Below are positions 1 to 8,065 of a stretch of DNA of 64,000 nucleotides, one piece after another (the first letter of the stretch is position 1; the number at the start of each line of letters is the position of its first letter). The DNA comes from Kluyvera intermedia. GTDB taxonomy: Bacteria; Pseudomonadota; Gammaproteobacteria; Enterobacterales; Enterobacteriaceae. Location of the stretch: the NCBI RefSeq assembly GCF_034424175.1, contig NZ_CP139986.1:124001-188000 (forward strand), in the 5' to 3' direction. The notes beneath the pieces are model-generated. The model saw only the letters and a list, made by a program, of their open reading frames with translations. It was not told the origin of the DNA and did not search any database. A program made the position numbers and the translations under genes.

Positions 1-1295
1 TTAGCGTTATCGAAATTATTATACGTTTCCTGCTCATCCTTGTTTAAACCCGCAGGCATCGTATCGGTCTTGCCCGAGAATTTGTTCCAGTTTTCAGGAT
101 AGCGGTACTCGTAATTAATATGCGTACCCAAAAGGTGGACGATAATAAATTTCTTCTCTGCCGGGTCTGCCAGAACCTGCTTAAACGGTGCGAGAACATT
201 TGAATCATATTCACGGGCGCTTTGCGTGCGCTGCTGATTCATATAGAACTGCTGATCGGTTTGTCGAGAGAATACCGTCAGCATGGTGTTGCGTTTGGTC
301 ATCGTCTGCTGGTTGGTTATCCAGAAGGTTTTGTAACCCGCCTGCTTCATCAGGTTCATCAGCGAAGGTTTGGTCAGATACAGATTGGGATTCTTTTCAT
401 TGGCGAAAGTCAGCGCCTGCTGCAGGATCTCAATGGTGTAAGGGCGCGAGGTCACTACGTCATTGAAGACGGTGAAGTTTGAATCCGTTTTGTGCAGCGC
501 ATCCAGTTCAGGCGTGGTTTCGCGCGGGTATCCGTAAAGACTCATACGACCACGCGGTGTTGACTCACCGATGACCAGCACTAACGTACGCGGAGCGTTT
601 CCGGTGCTATCTTTCAAGTCTACCAGCGGTGGCAAGGCGTGGTTGTCATTTAAGAGTTTGGTCAGGCTGTCCAGTTGGCGATGATATTGGTAATAGCCGG
701 TGACAAACTGCCATGGTGCCGCAGGCGCTGCACGTGAAGAAAGGCCGTCCAGAACATCGCCTGCCGGTTTACCGATAACAACGCCTCTGGCGAATGGATG
801 CACAACCAGCCCATACAGCAGGGCAGATGCAACCAGCCAGCGCCATGGTTTTGGGATATAGACTGGGCGCAGGCGCGTCCAGAGGACAATGGCGATAGCT
901 GTGTAAACCAGTGCAACCAGCACAATCTTCAGGCTGAAATACTGGCTTAAGAATTCCCCGGCTTCATTGGTGTTGGTCTCAAACATCACAAATAAAACGC
1001 TTTGTGAGAACTCCTGACCATAAATAAGGAAATAGCTGATGGCAGCAAGTGAAGCCGCCCACAGCACGACACCAATAATTGCGCCAATGATTCGAGTTTG
1101 TTTTGGGAATAGGAACACCGGAACCAGCCACAATAGGCTAAAGAGAATTGAATCCCTTAATCCATTGGAACCGCTGTAACCGGTAGCATAGATAACAAGT
1201 TGTAACGCTGTGGAAAAAAAGCAGAAATACAATACGGCCCAGCCAAGGGCCTTCCAGCTAAAAGCTGGAGAAGTCTGAGTATCAGTGAATCGCAT
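1..1295 (-). CDS. cptA: Phosphoethanolamine transferase CptA, partial (C-terminus beyond window)
   Basis: This is an inner-membrane enzyme of the EptA/CptA family. It transfers phosphoethanolamine from phosphatidylethanolamine to the LPS core (in Salmonella to heptose I). The reading frame is open from an ATG at 1295 to the window edge, about 431 codons of a family length near 577. Hydrophobic helices fill the first ~150 residues. The start of the periplasmic sulfatase-like domain follows, with the VIGEST block that carries the phospho-acceptor threonine. The visible end (YNNFDNA) aligns with E. coli CptA, so the frame is intact. In K-12 cptA lies near ppc at another place, so its position beside yicC is a difference in gene order. 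The ribosome site before 1295 is weak. Confidence 0.9.
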   Translation of the reverse strand, partial: MRFTDTQTSPAFSWKALGWAVLYFCFFSTALQLVIYATGYSGSNGLRDSILFSLLWLVPVFLFPKQTRIIGAIIGVVLWAASLAAISYFLIYGQEFSQSVLFVMFETNTNEAGEFLSQYFSLKIVLVALVYTAIAIVLWTRLRPVYIPKPWRWLVASALLYGLVVHPFARGVVIGKPAGDVLDGLSSRAAPAAPWQFVTGYYQYHRQLDSLTKLLNDNHALPPLVDLKDSTGNAPRTLVLVIGESTPRGRMSLYGYPRETTPELDALHKTDSNFTVFNDVVTSRPYTIEILQQALTFANEKNPNLYLTKPSLMNLMKQAGYKTFWITNQQTMTKRNTMLTVFSRQTDQQFYMNQQRTQSAREYDSNVLAPFKQVLADPAEKKFIIVHLLGTHINYEYRYPENWNKFSGKTDTMPAGLNKDEQETYNNFDNA

Positions 1296-1587
1296 ACGTT
1301 TAGCTTATTTTTAGGTTGAAGCGTAAGGCGGCCAGTTTAGCTACCAATTCTTAAGAAATTATTAGAGTGATATCGGGGCGCGAAAACAGATAACCTTATT
1401 CCCAAAGTGGGCAATAGGCGTGCTCTGTTCCAAATAAGAAATAACGCTATGAGATATCACTTTTTCCATAATCACTCTTTCTTGAAGAGCCGGATAATAA
1501 TGCAGTGATGGCGAGGAAAAAGAAACTACCTGAATTAAAAATGCCCGTAGTATCACGGGCATGAAATATTCTTATATTGCTTTGAAT
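1296..1587. other. Intergenic region cptA-yicC
   Basis: This holds the upstream region of cptA and the yicC terminator at 1537-1562. A 66-codon minus-strand frame (1362-1562) begins inside the terminator stem and has no recognisable similarity. I see nothing else that supports a gene, and no clear SOS or other operator. Confidence 0.5.
1537..1562 (-). terminator. Rho-independent terminator of yicC
   Basis: An 8-bp perfect stem (ATGCCCGT/ACGGGCAT, 1541-1548 with 1555-1562) has a 6-nt loop. On the minus strand it is followed by TTTT, directly downstream of the yicC stop. Confidence 0.8.
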
Positions 1588-2451
1588 TTATTCGATATTT
1601 TGAATTTGTTCGCGCATTTGCTCAATCAGTACTTTTAGCTCGATGGCAGATTTTGTAACGTCAGCGTTGATTGACTTTGAAGCCAGGGTGTTCGATTCGC
1701 GGTTAAATTCCTGCATCATAAAGTCCAGACGGCGACCAACGGCCTCTTTCTTCTTCAGGATGTTGTAGGTTTCTTTAACGTGCGCTTCCAGACGGTCAAG
1801 TTCTTCGGCTACGTCTATGCGCTGCGCCATCAGAACCAGTTCCTGTTCCAGGCGATTGTTCTCCAGCTGCACTTGCGCATCTTCAAGCTTCGCCACCAGA
1901 CGCTCACGCTGCCACTGTAAGATCTCCGGCATGTGGGCGCGGACTTTGGTGACTTCACCGCTAACGCCTTCCAGACGCTGTTCAATCAGGGCTTTTAGCG
2001 CCTGGCCTTCGGTTTCGCGTGCCACGATGAAATCGTCCAGCGTACCGTCTAGCGCTGCCAGAATCTCTGCGGCGATAGCATCCAGGTCCTGTTCCTGTGC
2101 CGCCATTACGCCAGGCCAGCGCAGAATATCGACAGGATTAATTTCACCCTCATCGCTCTGCATTTTGACCCAATTTGCCGCATTGACCAGCTGCTTCGCC
2201 AGATTTTCGTTGAGGATAAGCTCTCCTTGCGCACTGGCATCAGGCTCAAAGCGCAAAGTACATTCTACTTTCCCACGGGTCAGACGGGTACGCAGACGTT
2301 CACGAACCACCGGTTCGAGGCTGCGGAATTGCTCCGGCAGACGAAAATAGGTTTCGAGATAACGCTGGTTAACCGAGCGTAGTTCCCAAGCGGCGCTGCC
2401 CCAAGTGCCCTTAATTTCGCGACGGGCATAGGCGGTCATGCTGCGGATCAT
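1588..2451 (-). CDS. yicC: YicC family endoribonuclease / RNA decay factor
   Basis: The 287-residue protein matches E. coli YicC along its whole length, starting MIRSMTAYARRE and ending EQIQNIE. YicC proteins are single-stranded-RNA endonucleases. In E. coli YicC has been linked to turnover of small RNAs such as RyhB together with PNPase. The N-terminal YicC domain covers roughly residues 1-160. The C-terminal DUF1732 part (about 200-287) holds the conserved block GRRLDFMMQEFNRE, near residues 235-255. The gene is divergent from rph, and a minus-strand TATAAT lies at 2490-2485. Confidence 0.96.
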   Translation of the reverse strand: MIRSMTAYARREIKGTWGSAAWELRSVNQRYLETYFRLPEQFRSLEPVVRERLRTRLTRGKVECTLRFEPDASAQGELILNENLAKQLVNAANWVKMQSDEGEINPVDILRWPGVMAAQEQDLDAIAAEILAALDGTLDDFIVARETEGQALKALIEQRLEGVSGEVTKVRAHMPEILQWQRERLVAKLEDAQVQLENNRLEQELVLMAQRIDVAEELDRLEAHVKETYNILKKKEAVGRRLDFMMQEFNRESNTLASKSINADVTKSAIELKVLIEQMREQIQNIE

Positions 2452-2484
2452 AGACGTTCCTGTTTTTAAAGGAGAGATGGGGGG

Positions 2485-2540
2485 ATTATAGCCTCCAGGG
2501 CGTTATCAGGATAGGAATAAGCACCGTTAGTCCGTATAAT
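2485..2540. promoter_or_regulatory. Divergent yicC and rph-pyrE promoter region
   Basis: A perfect -10 hexamer TATAAT lies on the plus strand at 2535-2540, about 37 nt before the rph start. Another lies on the minus strand at 2490-2485, about 34 nt before the yicC start. No strong -35 hexamer is seen for rph at 17-bp spacing. Confidence 0.55.
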
Positions 2541-2576
2541 GCGCAGCCACATTCGTTTCAAGCCGGAGATTTAATC

Positions 2577-3293
2577 ATGCGTCCAACAGGTCGTAGTGCC
2601 AACCAGGTGCGTCCCGTCACCCTGACCCGTAATTATACAAAACACGCTGAAGGCTCCGTGCTGGTCGAATTTGGTGACACCAAAGTGTTATGCACCGCTT
2701 CTATCGATGAAGGTGTCCCGCGTTTCCTGAAAGGTCAGGGCCAGGGCTGGATCACCGCCGAATACGGCATGCTGCCACGCGCGACCCATACGCGTAACGC
2801 TCGTGAAGCGGCAAAGGGTAAGCAGGGCGGTCGTACCATGGAAATTCAGCGTCTGATCGCGCGTGCGTTGCGAGCAGCGGTTGACCTGAAAGCACTGGGT
2901 GAGTTTACCATCACGCTGGACTGCGATGTTATCCAGGCCGACGGTGGTACTCGAACTGCATCTATTACCGGTGCTTGTGTGGCGTTGGCCGATGCGTTGG
3001 GCAAACTGGTTGCCGCAGGCAGGCTGAAAACGAACCCGATGAAAGGTATGGTGGCAGCGGTTTCCGTTGGTATCGTGAACGGCGAAGCGCTGTGTGACCT
3101 GGAATACGTGGAAGATTCAGCTGCAGAAACTGACATGAACGTGGTGATGACCGAAGACGGTCGTATCATTGAAGTTCAGGGCACGGCTGAAGGCGAACCG
3201 TTCACCCACGAAGAGTTACTCACCTTGCTGGCATTAGCCAGAGGGGGAATCGAATCTATTGTCACGACGCAGAAAGCGGCGTTAGAAAATTGA
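2577..3293 (+). CDS. rph: Ribonuclease PH
   Basis: Phosphorolytic 3'-to-5' exoribonuclease that trims tRNA 3' ends and helps degrade structured RNA. The 238-residue protein is a full-length RNase PH: MRPTGRS start, a GGRTMEIQRLIARALRA block near 85-105, and the normal C-terminal tail ending TTQKAALEN. This matters because laboratory E. coli K-12 MG1655 carries an rph frameshift that destroys this tail and lowers pyrE expression; here the gene is intact. It is the first gene of the rph-pyrE operon. Its translation is expected to couple to the pyrE attenuator just after its stop codon. Confidence 0.97.
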   Translation: MRPTGRSANQVRPVTLTRNYTKHAEGSVLVEFGDTKVLCTASIDEGVPRFLKGQGQGWITAEYGMLPRATHTRNAREAAKGKQGGRTMEIQRLIARALRAAVDLKALGEFTITLDCDVIQADGGTRTASITGACVALADALGKLVAAGRLKTNPMKGMVAAVSVGIVNGEALCDLEYVEDSAAETDMNVVMTEDGRIIEVQGTAEGEPFTHEELLTLLALARGGIESIVTTQKAALEN

Positions 3294-3299
3294 TTTTTA

Positions 3300-3324
3300 G
3301 GGCGACGTTGTCGCCCTTTTTTTT
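3300..3324 (+). terminator. pyrE attenuator between rph and pyrE
   Basis: A 7-bp GC-rich stem (GGGCGAC/GTCGCCC, 3300-3306 with 3310-3316) has a 3-nt loop and an eight-T tract at 3317-3324. It starts 6 nt after the rph stop. In E. coli this attenuator gives UTP-sensitive control: at low UTP, RNA polymerase pausing lets ribosomes finishing rph prevent hairpin formation. Confidence 0.9.
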
Positions 3325-3356
3325 GTCCGTAATAAAGTGAAATGAGGAGCGAATCC

Positions 3357-3998
3357 ATGAAACCGTATCAGCGCCAGTTTATTGAGTTTGCGCTTAGCAA
3401 GCAGGTACTTAAGTTTGGCGAATTTACGCTGAAATCCGGGCGCAAAAGCCCCTATTTCTTCAACGCCGGGCTGTTTAATACCGGGCGCGATCTGGCACTG
3501 TTAGGCCGTTTTTATGCCGAAGCGCTGGTGGATTCCGGTATCGATTTCGATCTGTTGTTTGGCCCCGCATACAAAGGCATTCCTATTGCGACGACCACGG
3601 CGGTGGCGCTGGCTGAGCATCACGACCGTGATTATCCGTACTGCTTTAACCGTAAAGAGGCGAAAGACCACGGCGAAGGTGGCAATCTGGTCGGCAGTGC
3701 GTTGACCGGCCGCGTGATGCTGGTGGATGACGTGATCACCGCTGGTACTGCGATTCGTGAGTCGATGGAAATCATCCAGGCGAATGGGGCGAAACTAGCG
3801 GGTGTACTGATCTCGCTTGATCGTCAGGAACGTGGTCGTGGCGAAATATCTGCGATTCAGGAAGTGGAACGTGATTACGGCTGCGAGGTGATTTCAATCA
3901 TTACGTTGAAAGATTTGATTGCGTATCTGGAAGAAAAACCGGAGATGGCTGAGCATCTGGCCTCAGTACGCGCTTACCGCGAAGCGTACGGCGTCTAA
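3357..3998 (+). CDS. pyrE: Orotate phosphoribosyltransferase
   Basis: Converts orotate and PRPP to orotidine 5'-phosphate, the fifth step of UMP synthesis. The start is set at MKPYQRQFIEFAL (213 aa, the E. coli length), with AGGAG about 8-12 nt upstream; an in-frame ATG five codons earlier (3342) is less likely. The PRPP-binding motif VMLVDDVITAGTA is visible at about residues 119-131. The catalytic loop residues NRKEAKDHGEGG lie near 98-109. It is preceded by the attenuator at 3300-3324 and followed by a bidirectional terminator shared with slmA. Confidence 0.97.
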   Translation: MKPYQRQFIEFALSKQVLKFGEFTLKSGRKSPYFFNAGLFNTGRDLALLGRFYAEALVDSGIDFDLLFGPAYKGIPIATTTAVALAEHHDRDYPYCFNRKEAKDHGEGGNLVGSALTGRVMLVDDVITAGTAIRESMEIIQANGAKLAGVLISLDRQERGRGEISAIQEVERDYGCEVISIITLKDLIAYLEEKPEMAEHLASVRAYREAYGV

Positions 3999-4003
3999 AA
4001 AAT

Positions 4004-4026
4004 AGCCCGGTGAAAACCGGGCTGTT
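4004..4026. terminator. Bidirectional terminator pyrE / slmA
   Basis: An 8-bp perfect stem (AGCCCGGT/ACCGGGCT, 4004-4011 with 4016-4023) has a GAAA tetraloop. An A-rich run lies on the left and GTTT on the right, between converging genes. Confidence 0.8.
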
Positions 4027-4033
4027 TACCAGA

Positions 4034-4630
4034 TTACTGTAGCTGGGCAAGAATCAGTGGCCAGCGGGCCTCAAAATCATCCGTTGGATTGTATTTGAAT
4101 TCGCTGCGAACAAAACGTGACAGCATCCCTTCGCAAAATGCTAACAGCTGGCTTGCCAGTATCGTCTCATCCGTTTCGTAACCTTCCCCTTCACGCATTT
4201 TCCGCTCGCGGAGCACCTGTCGCAGCTGGGCTTCAATGCGTTCAAAAAGCTGGTTAATGCGGCCCTGCAGGCGATCTTGTTCAAACATTAGTGCGTGGCC
4301 GGTCAGGATGCGAGTCAGACCAGGATTACGCTCACCAAAGCCCAGGATAAGCAACACAATCAAACGCAGACGCGCGGTGGTGTCCTTCTCGTCCTTGAGG
4401 ATGAGGTTGATACGGGTAATCAGGCTATCTTCGATAAACTCGATAAGGCTATCGAACATGCGGGTCTTGCTCGGGAAATGTCGGTACAGTGCTGCTTCGG
4501 AAACACCCACAGAAGCGGCCAGTTTCGCGGTCGTGATACGTTGACTGCCGTCGCTGGATTCCAGCATCAACGCCAGGGATTGAAGTATTTCCTCGCGACG
4601 ATTCCTTTTCGCAGTTTGCTTTTCTGCCAT
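4034..4630 (-). CDS. slmA: Nucleoid occlusion factor SlmA
   Basis: TetR-family DNA-binding protein that binds sites spread over the chromosome and blocks FtsZ ring assembly over the nucleoid. The 198 residues match E. coli SlmA. The helix-turn-helix lies at about 30-55 (TTAKLAASVGVSEAALYRHF). The C-terminal domain contributes the FtsZ-binding and dimer surface and ends in RWPLILAQLQ. It is transcribed toward pyrE and follows dut-coaBC on the same strand, separated by a terminator. Confidence 0.96.
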   Translation of the reverse strand: MAEKQTAKRNRREEILQSLALMLESSDGSQRITTAKLAASVGVSEAALYRHFPSKTRMFDSLIEFIEDSLITRINLILKDEKDTTARLRLIVLLILGFGERNPGLTRILTGHALMFEQDRLQGRINQLFERIEAQLRQVLRERKMREGEGYETDETILASQLLAFCEGMLSRFVRSEFKYNPTDDFEARWPLILAQLQ

Positions 4631-4738
4631 GTTCTAAAATACCCCTGAAAATACATACTTGTCAGGCGAGCACCCGCACGGTGACCACAACCCTGTTTTG
4701 TTGTGTTCTTTTTGCATTTATGACGCCGTGAGATGCGT

Positions 4739-4772
4739 AAAAAGCCGGCGCACACGCTTGACGTGATGCGCC
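4739..4772 (-). terminator. Terminator downstream of dut
   Basis: On the minus strand a stem GGCGCA-(t)-CACG pairs with CGTG-TGCGCC (4772-4762 with 4756-4747). It is 10 bp with one bulged base and a 5-nt loop, and is soon followed by TTTTT at 4743-4739. Confidence 0.75.
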
Positions 4773-4782
4773 TTAGGGCGGG

Positions 4783-5241
4783 TTACTTACGCCCGGAGTG
4801 ACCGAAGCCACCTTCGCCACGATCGGTGGCTTCAAACGATTCGACCAGATTGAATTCGGCCTGTACGACAGGAACAAACACCATTTGCGCAACGCGTTCA
4901 CCAGGCTCGATGGTGAAAGTGGTTTGTCCACGGTTCCAGATGGAGACCATCAGTTGGCCCTGGTAATCGGAATCGATAAGCCCGACCAGGTTGCCCAGCA
5001 CGATGCCGTGCTTATGACCTAGGCCTGAACGCGGAAGCATAACGGCCGCCAGCGATGGGTCAGCGATGTGAATCGCCAGGCCTGTTGGCAATAAGGTGGT
5101 TTCGCCTGGCGCCAGTTCTACGGCTTCATCAAGGCACGCGCGCAGGTCAAGACCAGCAGAGCCTGCGGTAGCATAAGTCGGCAGTGGGAACTGCTGGCCA
5201 ATACGCGAGTCCAGAATCTTAACGTCGATTTTTTTCATCAT
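4783..5241 (-). CDS. dut: Deoxyuridine 5'-triphosphate nucleotidohydrolase (dUTPase)
   Basis: Hydrolyses dUTP to dUMP and diphosphate, keeping uracil out of DNA and feeding thymidylate synthesis. It is a homotrimeric all-beta enzyme. The five conserved motifs are visible: AGSAGLDLRA (~27-36), PRSGLGHKHGI (~71-81), GLIDSDYQGQL (~88-98), PGERVAQMVF (~114-123) and the C-terminal DRGEGGFGHSG loop that closes over the active site. Two adjacent ATG codons exist; the second gives 151 aa. The 5' end overlaps the 3' end of coaBC by 23 nt, as in E. coli, which suggests co-transcription. Confidence 0.96.
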   Translation of the reverse strand: MMKKIDVKILDSRIGQQFPLPTYATAGSAGLDLRACLDEAVELAPGETTLLPTGLAIHIADPSLAAVMLPRSGLGHKHGIVLGNLVGLIDSDYQGQLMVSIWNRGQTTFTIEPGERVAQMVFVPVVQAEFNLVESFEATDRGEGGFGHSGRK

Positions 5242-6439
5242 AACGGGTAACGATCTCGTCCAATAATAGTTGGCTCAGGAGTGACTTACTGGCGAGCGAT
5301 AAACGCTTCTCGCCGTCCTGCCAGAAAAGATGTAATGCATTGTTATCGCTGTTAAATCCTTGATTTGATTGCGATACATCGTTGGCACAAATCAAATCAA
5401 GATTTTTACGGCTACGCTTTTGCTGCGCGTATTCTTCCACATTATTCGTTTCGGCGGCAAATCCTACGACATACGGGCGATGATTTTTCAGTGCAGCAAC
5501 GCTCGCTACGATGTCAGGGTTTTTCACCATTTTTATTGTGAATTCATCGCCCTGGGTGTCTTGTTTCTTAATTTTTTCTTCGGCAATAACCGCTGCACGA
5601 TAATCGGCGACGGCAGCGCAGCCAATGAAAATCTGCTGATGACAGGCCCTTGCCTGAACGGCGGCATTCATCTCTACGGCGGTAGTCACGTCAATTCGCT
5701 GCACAAAAGCCGGCGTGGGTAGCGACACCGGGCCGCTGACCAGCGTGACATTCGCACCACGACGAGCGGCCGCTTCAGCAATGGCAAAACCCATTTTTCC
5801 AGAACTGTGATTGGTGATGTAGCGGACCGGGTCCAGTGGCTCACGGGTAGGGCCTGCGGTAATCATGATGTTCAGATGTTGCAGATCTTTGACGGGCGAA
5901 AAATGCGCCGCCGCCATGTCGACAATCGTCAACGGATCAAGCATCCGCCCAGGCCCTACATCGCCACAGGCTTGGCTACCACTGTCAGGGCCCCAGATGA
6001 GCAAATTACGGGCAGCCAGCACCTCAAGGTTGTACTGAGTCGCTGCGGCGCGGTACATCTGCTGGTTCATTGCCGGGACTACGGCAACGGGAGATGGCGT
6101 GGCAAGACAGATGGTCGAGACCAAATCGTTTGCCATACCCGCGCTAATGCGGGCGATCAGGTCCGCCGTGGCGGGTGCCAGAATAACGAGATCGGCCCAT
6201 TTCCCCAGCTCAATGTGGCCCATCGCGGCCTCTGCTGCGGTATCAAGCAGGCTATCGGAGACCGGGTAACCGGACACGGCCTGTAGACTTAATGGGGTAA
6301 TGAAGGCTTTTGCCGCGTCGGTCATGGCAACGCGGACATCTGCACCGCGCTCACGCAGTCGACGCACCAGTTCCGGCGTTTTATAAGCCGCGATACCGCC
6401 GCTGACGCCAAGAACAATTTTCTTACCGGCTAGGCTCAT
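5219..6439 (-). CDS. coaBC: Bifunctional phosphopantothenoylcysteine decarboxylase / phosphopantothenate-cysteine ligase
   Basis: Carries out two successive steps of coenzyme A synthesis: CTP-dependent joining of cysteine to 4'-phosphopantothenate, then FMN-dependent decarboxylation. The N-terminal CoaC flavoprotein domain (about 1-190) shows GVSGGIAAYK and the substrate motif PAMNQQMY. The C-terminal CoaB domain (about 191-406) shows ITAGPTREPLDPVRYI and KMVKNPDIV. The start MSLAGKK gives 406 aa, the E. coli length; an ATG one codon upstream is also possible. It is divergent from radC across about 170 nt. Confidence 0.96.
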   Translation of the reverse strand: MSLAGKKIVLGVSGGIAAYKTPELVRRLRERGADVRVAMTDAAKAFITPLSLQAVSGYPVSDSLLDTAAEAAMGHIELGKWADLVILAPATADLIARISAGMANDLVSTICLATPSPVAVVPAMNQQMYRAAATQYNLEVLAARNLLIWGPDSGSQACGDVGPGRMLDPLTIVDMAAAHFSPVKDLQHLNIMITAGPTREPLDPVRYITNHSSGKMGFAIAEAAARRGANVTLVSGPVSLPTPAFVQRIDVTTAVEMNAAVQARACHQQIFIGCAAVADYRAAVIAEEKIKKQDTQGDEFTIKMVKNPDIVASVAALKNHRPYVVGFAAETNNVEEYAQQKRSRKNLDLICANDVSQSNQGFNSDNNALHLFWQDGEKRLSLASKSLLSQLLLDEIVTRYDEKNRR

Positions 6440-6609
6440 CATGATTCTTTCCTGTTTGGATTACACCAGAATCCGCGCATTTTATCACAATCCTCGCGAG
6501 GTCGTGCGCGGCACTTTGCGAGGCGCTACGCAAGAGTGAAAACTGCACAGTGCAGCGTGGCAAAGGCTGTGACAGCATAAAAAAAGTGAAGACGAGGAGG
6601 GAGCCCGCA

Positions 6610-7275
6610 ATGGAGAATTCAGAGGCGATGATGCCGCGTGAAAAGATGCAACAGTATGGTATCGAATCGCTATCAGATATCGAACTGCTCGCACTTTTTT
6701 TACGCACGGGAACGCGTGATAAGAGCGTGATGGCTTACTCGCACGATCTGCTGCGTCATTTTGGTTCGCTGTACGGCCTCTTGTCAGCCTCCGAAAAAGA
6801 GATGAGGAAGGTTGAAGGCATCGGGCTCGCCAAGTACGCACAGCTCAAGGGTGTAGCTGAGCTGGCGCGTCGCTACTTTAGCCTGCGGATGTTGGCAGAA
6901 GACCCTTTGCTTAGCCCTGAAATGACGCGGGAGTTTTTGCAAAGCCAGTTGGCAGACGAAGAGCGTGAAATCTTTTTAGTCATTTTTCTGGATAATCAAC
7001 ACAAGGTGCTCAAACACAGCCGCCTATTTTCCGGCACATTAAACCATGTTGAGGTACATCCTCGCGAAATTGTACGAGAAGCCATCAAAGTTAATGCGGC
7101 TGCGGTGATCCTTGCGCATAATCATCCGTCAGGAAATGCTGAACCTAGCAAATCTGACAGACTTATTACTGAGAGGGTGGTAAAGTGTTGCCAATTCATG
7201 GATGTACGCGTGCTTGATCATCTGGTTATAAGTCGTGGTGACTATGTTTCTTTTGCCGAACGAGGTTGGATTTAG
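6610..7275 (+). CDS. radC: RadC family JAB-domain protein
   Basis: Protein of the RadC family with a C-terminal JAB1/MPN metalloprotease-like domain. The JAMM motif is present (HNHPSG followed by EPSKSD, about residues 172-186). The N-terminal part has a helix-hairpin-helix-like GIGLAKYAQLKG segment. The start MENSEAMMPREKM gives 221 aa, close to E. coli (222), and has GGAGGG at optimal distance; an upstream in-frame ATG at 6550 would add 20 residues not seen in relatives. The old DNA-repair assignment is not firmly supported, so the cellular role is open. Confidence 0.92.
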   Translation: MENSEAMMPREKMQQYGIESLSDIELLALFLRTGTRDKSVMAYSHDLLRHFGSLYGLLSASEKEMRKVEGIGLAKYAQLKGVAELARRYFSLRMLAEDPLLSPEMTREFLQSQLADEEREIFLVIFLDNQHKVLKHSRLFSGTLNHVEVHPREIVREAIKVNAAAVILAHNHPSGNAEPSKSDRLITERVVKCCQFMDVRVLDHLVISRGDYVSFAERGWI

Positions 7276-7318
7276 CAGCCTTTTACGCGATCCATCGGGA
7301 TCTTTGTCTGTTCGGGAC

Positions 7319-7540
7319 TTGAGCATATCGCTGTCGCAGCGTATACTACGCCACCTTTGAGAATCTCGGGTTTGGCATTTGGGCCTGGCAGTCGAGAGTT
7401 CACTTAGACACTGAATCATTCAAGTTGCTTAGCAGCCTGAGAGATTGATGTGTAGAACTGCGACGACTGGGCTGTAAAGCCTGACGAGGCGCCGATACCC
7501 CATACGAAGCTCGAGCTAATTTGATTTTTGGAGAATAGAC
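7319..7540 (+). promoter_or_regulatory. rpmBG promoter and long untranslated leader
   Basis: A strong sigma70 promoter is visible: TTGAGC at 7319-7324, a 17-bp spacer, then TATACT at 7342-7347. Transcription from about 7354 would leave a leader of about 187 nt before the rpmB start. Leaders of this length in ribosomal-protein operons often hold control structures. I cannot name a known one here. Confidence 0.75.
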
Positions 7541-7777
7541 ATGTCCCGAGTCTGCCAAGTTACTGGCAAGCGTCCGGTGACCGGTAACAACCGTTCCCAC
7601 GCACTGAACGCGACTAAACGCCGTTTCCTGCCGAACCTGCACTCTCACCGTTTCTGGGTTGAGAGCGAGAAGCGTTTTGTCACCCTGCGTGTATCTGCTA
7701 AAGGTATGCGTGTTATTGATAAGAAAGGCATCGATTCAGTCTTGGCTGAAATGCGTGCCCGTGGCGAAAAGTACTAA
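7541..7777 (+). CDS. rpmB: 50S ribosomal protein bL28
   Basis: 78 residues, MSRVCQVTGKRP to EMRARGEKY, the usual length of bL28 in enterobacteria. It is a basic protein of the large subunit near the E site, needed for normal 70S assembly. GGAG precedes the start by about 8 nt. It is followed after 22 nt by rpmG. Confidence 0.98.
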   Translation: MSRVCQVTGKRPVTGNNRSHALNATKRRFLPNLHSHRFWVESEKRFVTLRVSAKGMRVIDKKGIDSVLAEMRARGEKY

Positions 7778-7799
7778 GTACTTAAAGAGGAAATAAATC

Positions 7800-7967
7800 A
7801 TGGCTAAAGGTATTCGTGAGAAAATCAAGCTGGTTTCTTCTGCTGGTACTGGTCACTTCTATACCACCACGAAGAACAAGCGTACTAAACCGGAAAAACT
7901 GGAACTGAAAAAATTCGATCCAGTTGTCCGTCAGCACGTTCTCTACAAAGAAGCTAAAATCAAATAA
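7800..7967 (+). CDS. rpmG: 50S ribosomal protein bL33
   Basis: A 55-residue basic protein, MAKGIREKIKLVSSAG to VLYKEAKIK, matching E. coli bL33. It is of the zinc-free type (no CXXC pairs). AAAGAGGA lies 7-14 nt upstream. It is co-transcribed with rpmB and followed by a strong terminator. Confidence 0.97.
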   Translation: MAKGIREKIKLVSSAGTGHFYTTTKNKRTKPEKLELKKFDPVVRQHVLYKEAKIK

Positions 7968-7990
7968 TTTTAGTTTTGATGTAGCAAAAA

Positions 7991-8013
7991 ACCTCGCCTC
8001 GGCGGGGTTTTTT
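7991..8013 (+). terminator. Terminator after rpmG
   Basis: A stem ACCTCGCC/GGCGGGGT (7991-7998 with 8001-8008, one G-T pair) is followed by TTTTTT. Confidence 0.85.
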
Positions 8014-8065
8014 GTTTTCTATGCGTCCCCATAATAGAAATATCTGAATTCCTGCCGGAGACGCT

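Noticed and set aside
1362..1562. 66-codon minus-strand frame after yicC
   Set aside because: It begins inside the yicC terminator stem and has no similarity or ribosome site; a shorter start at 1469 is no better.
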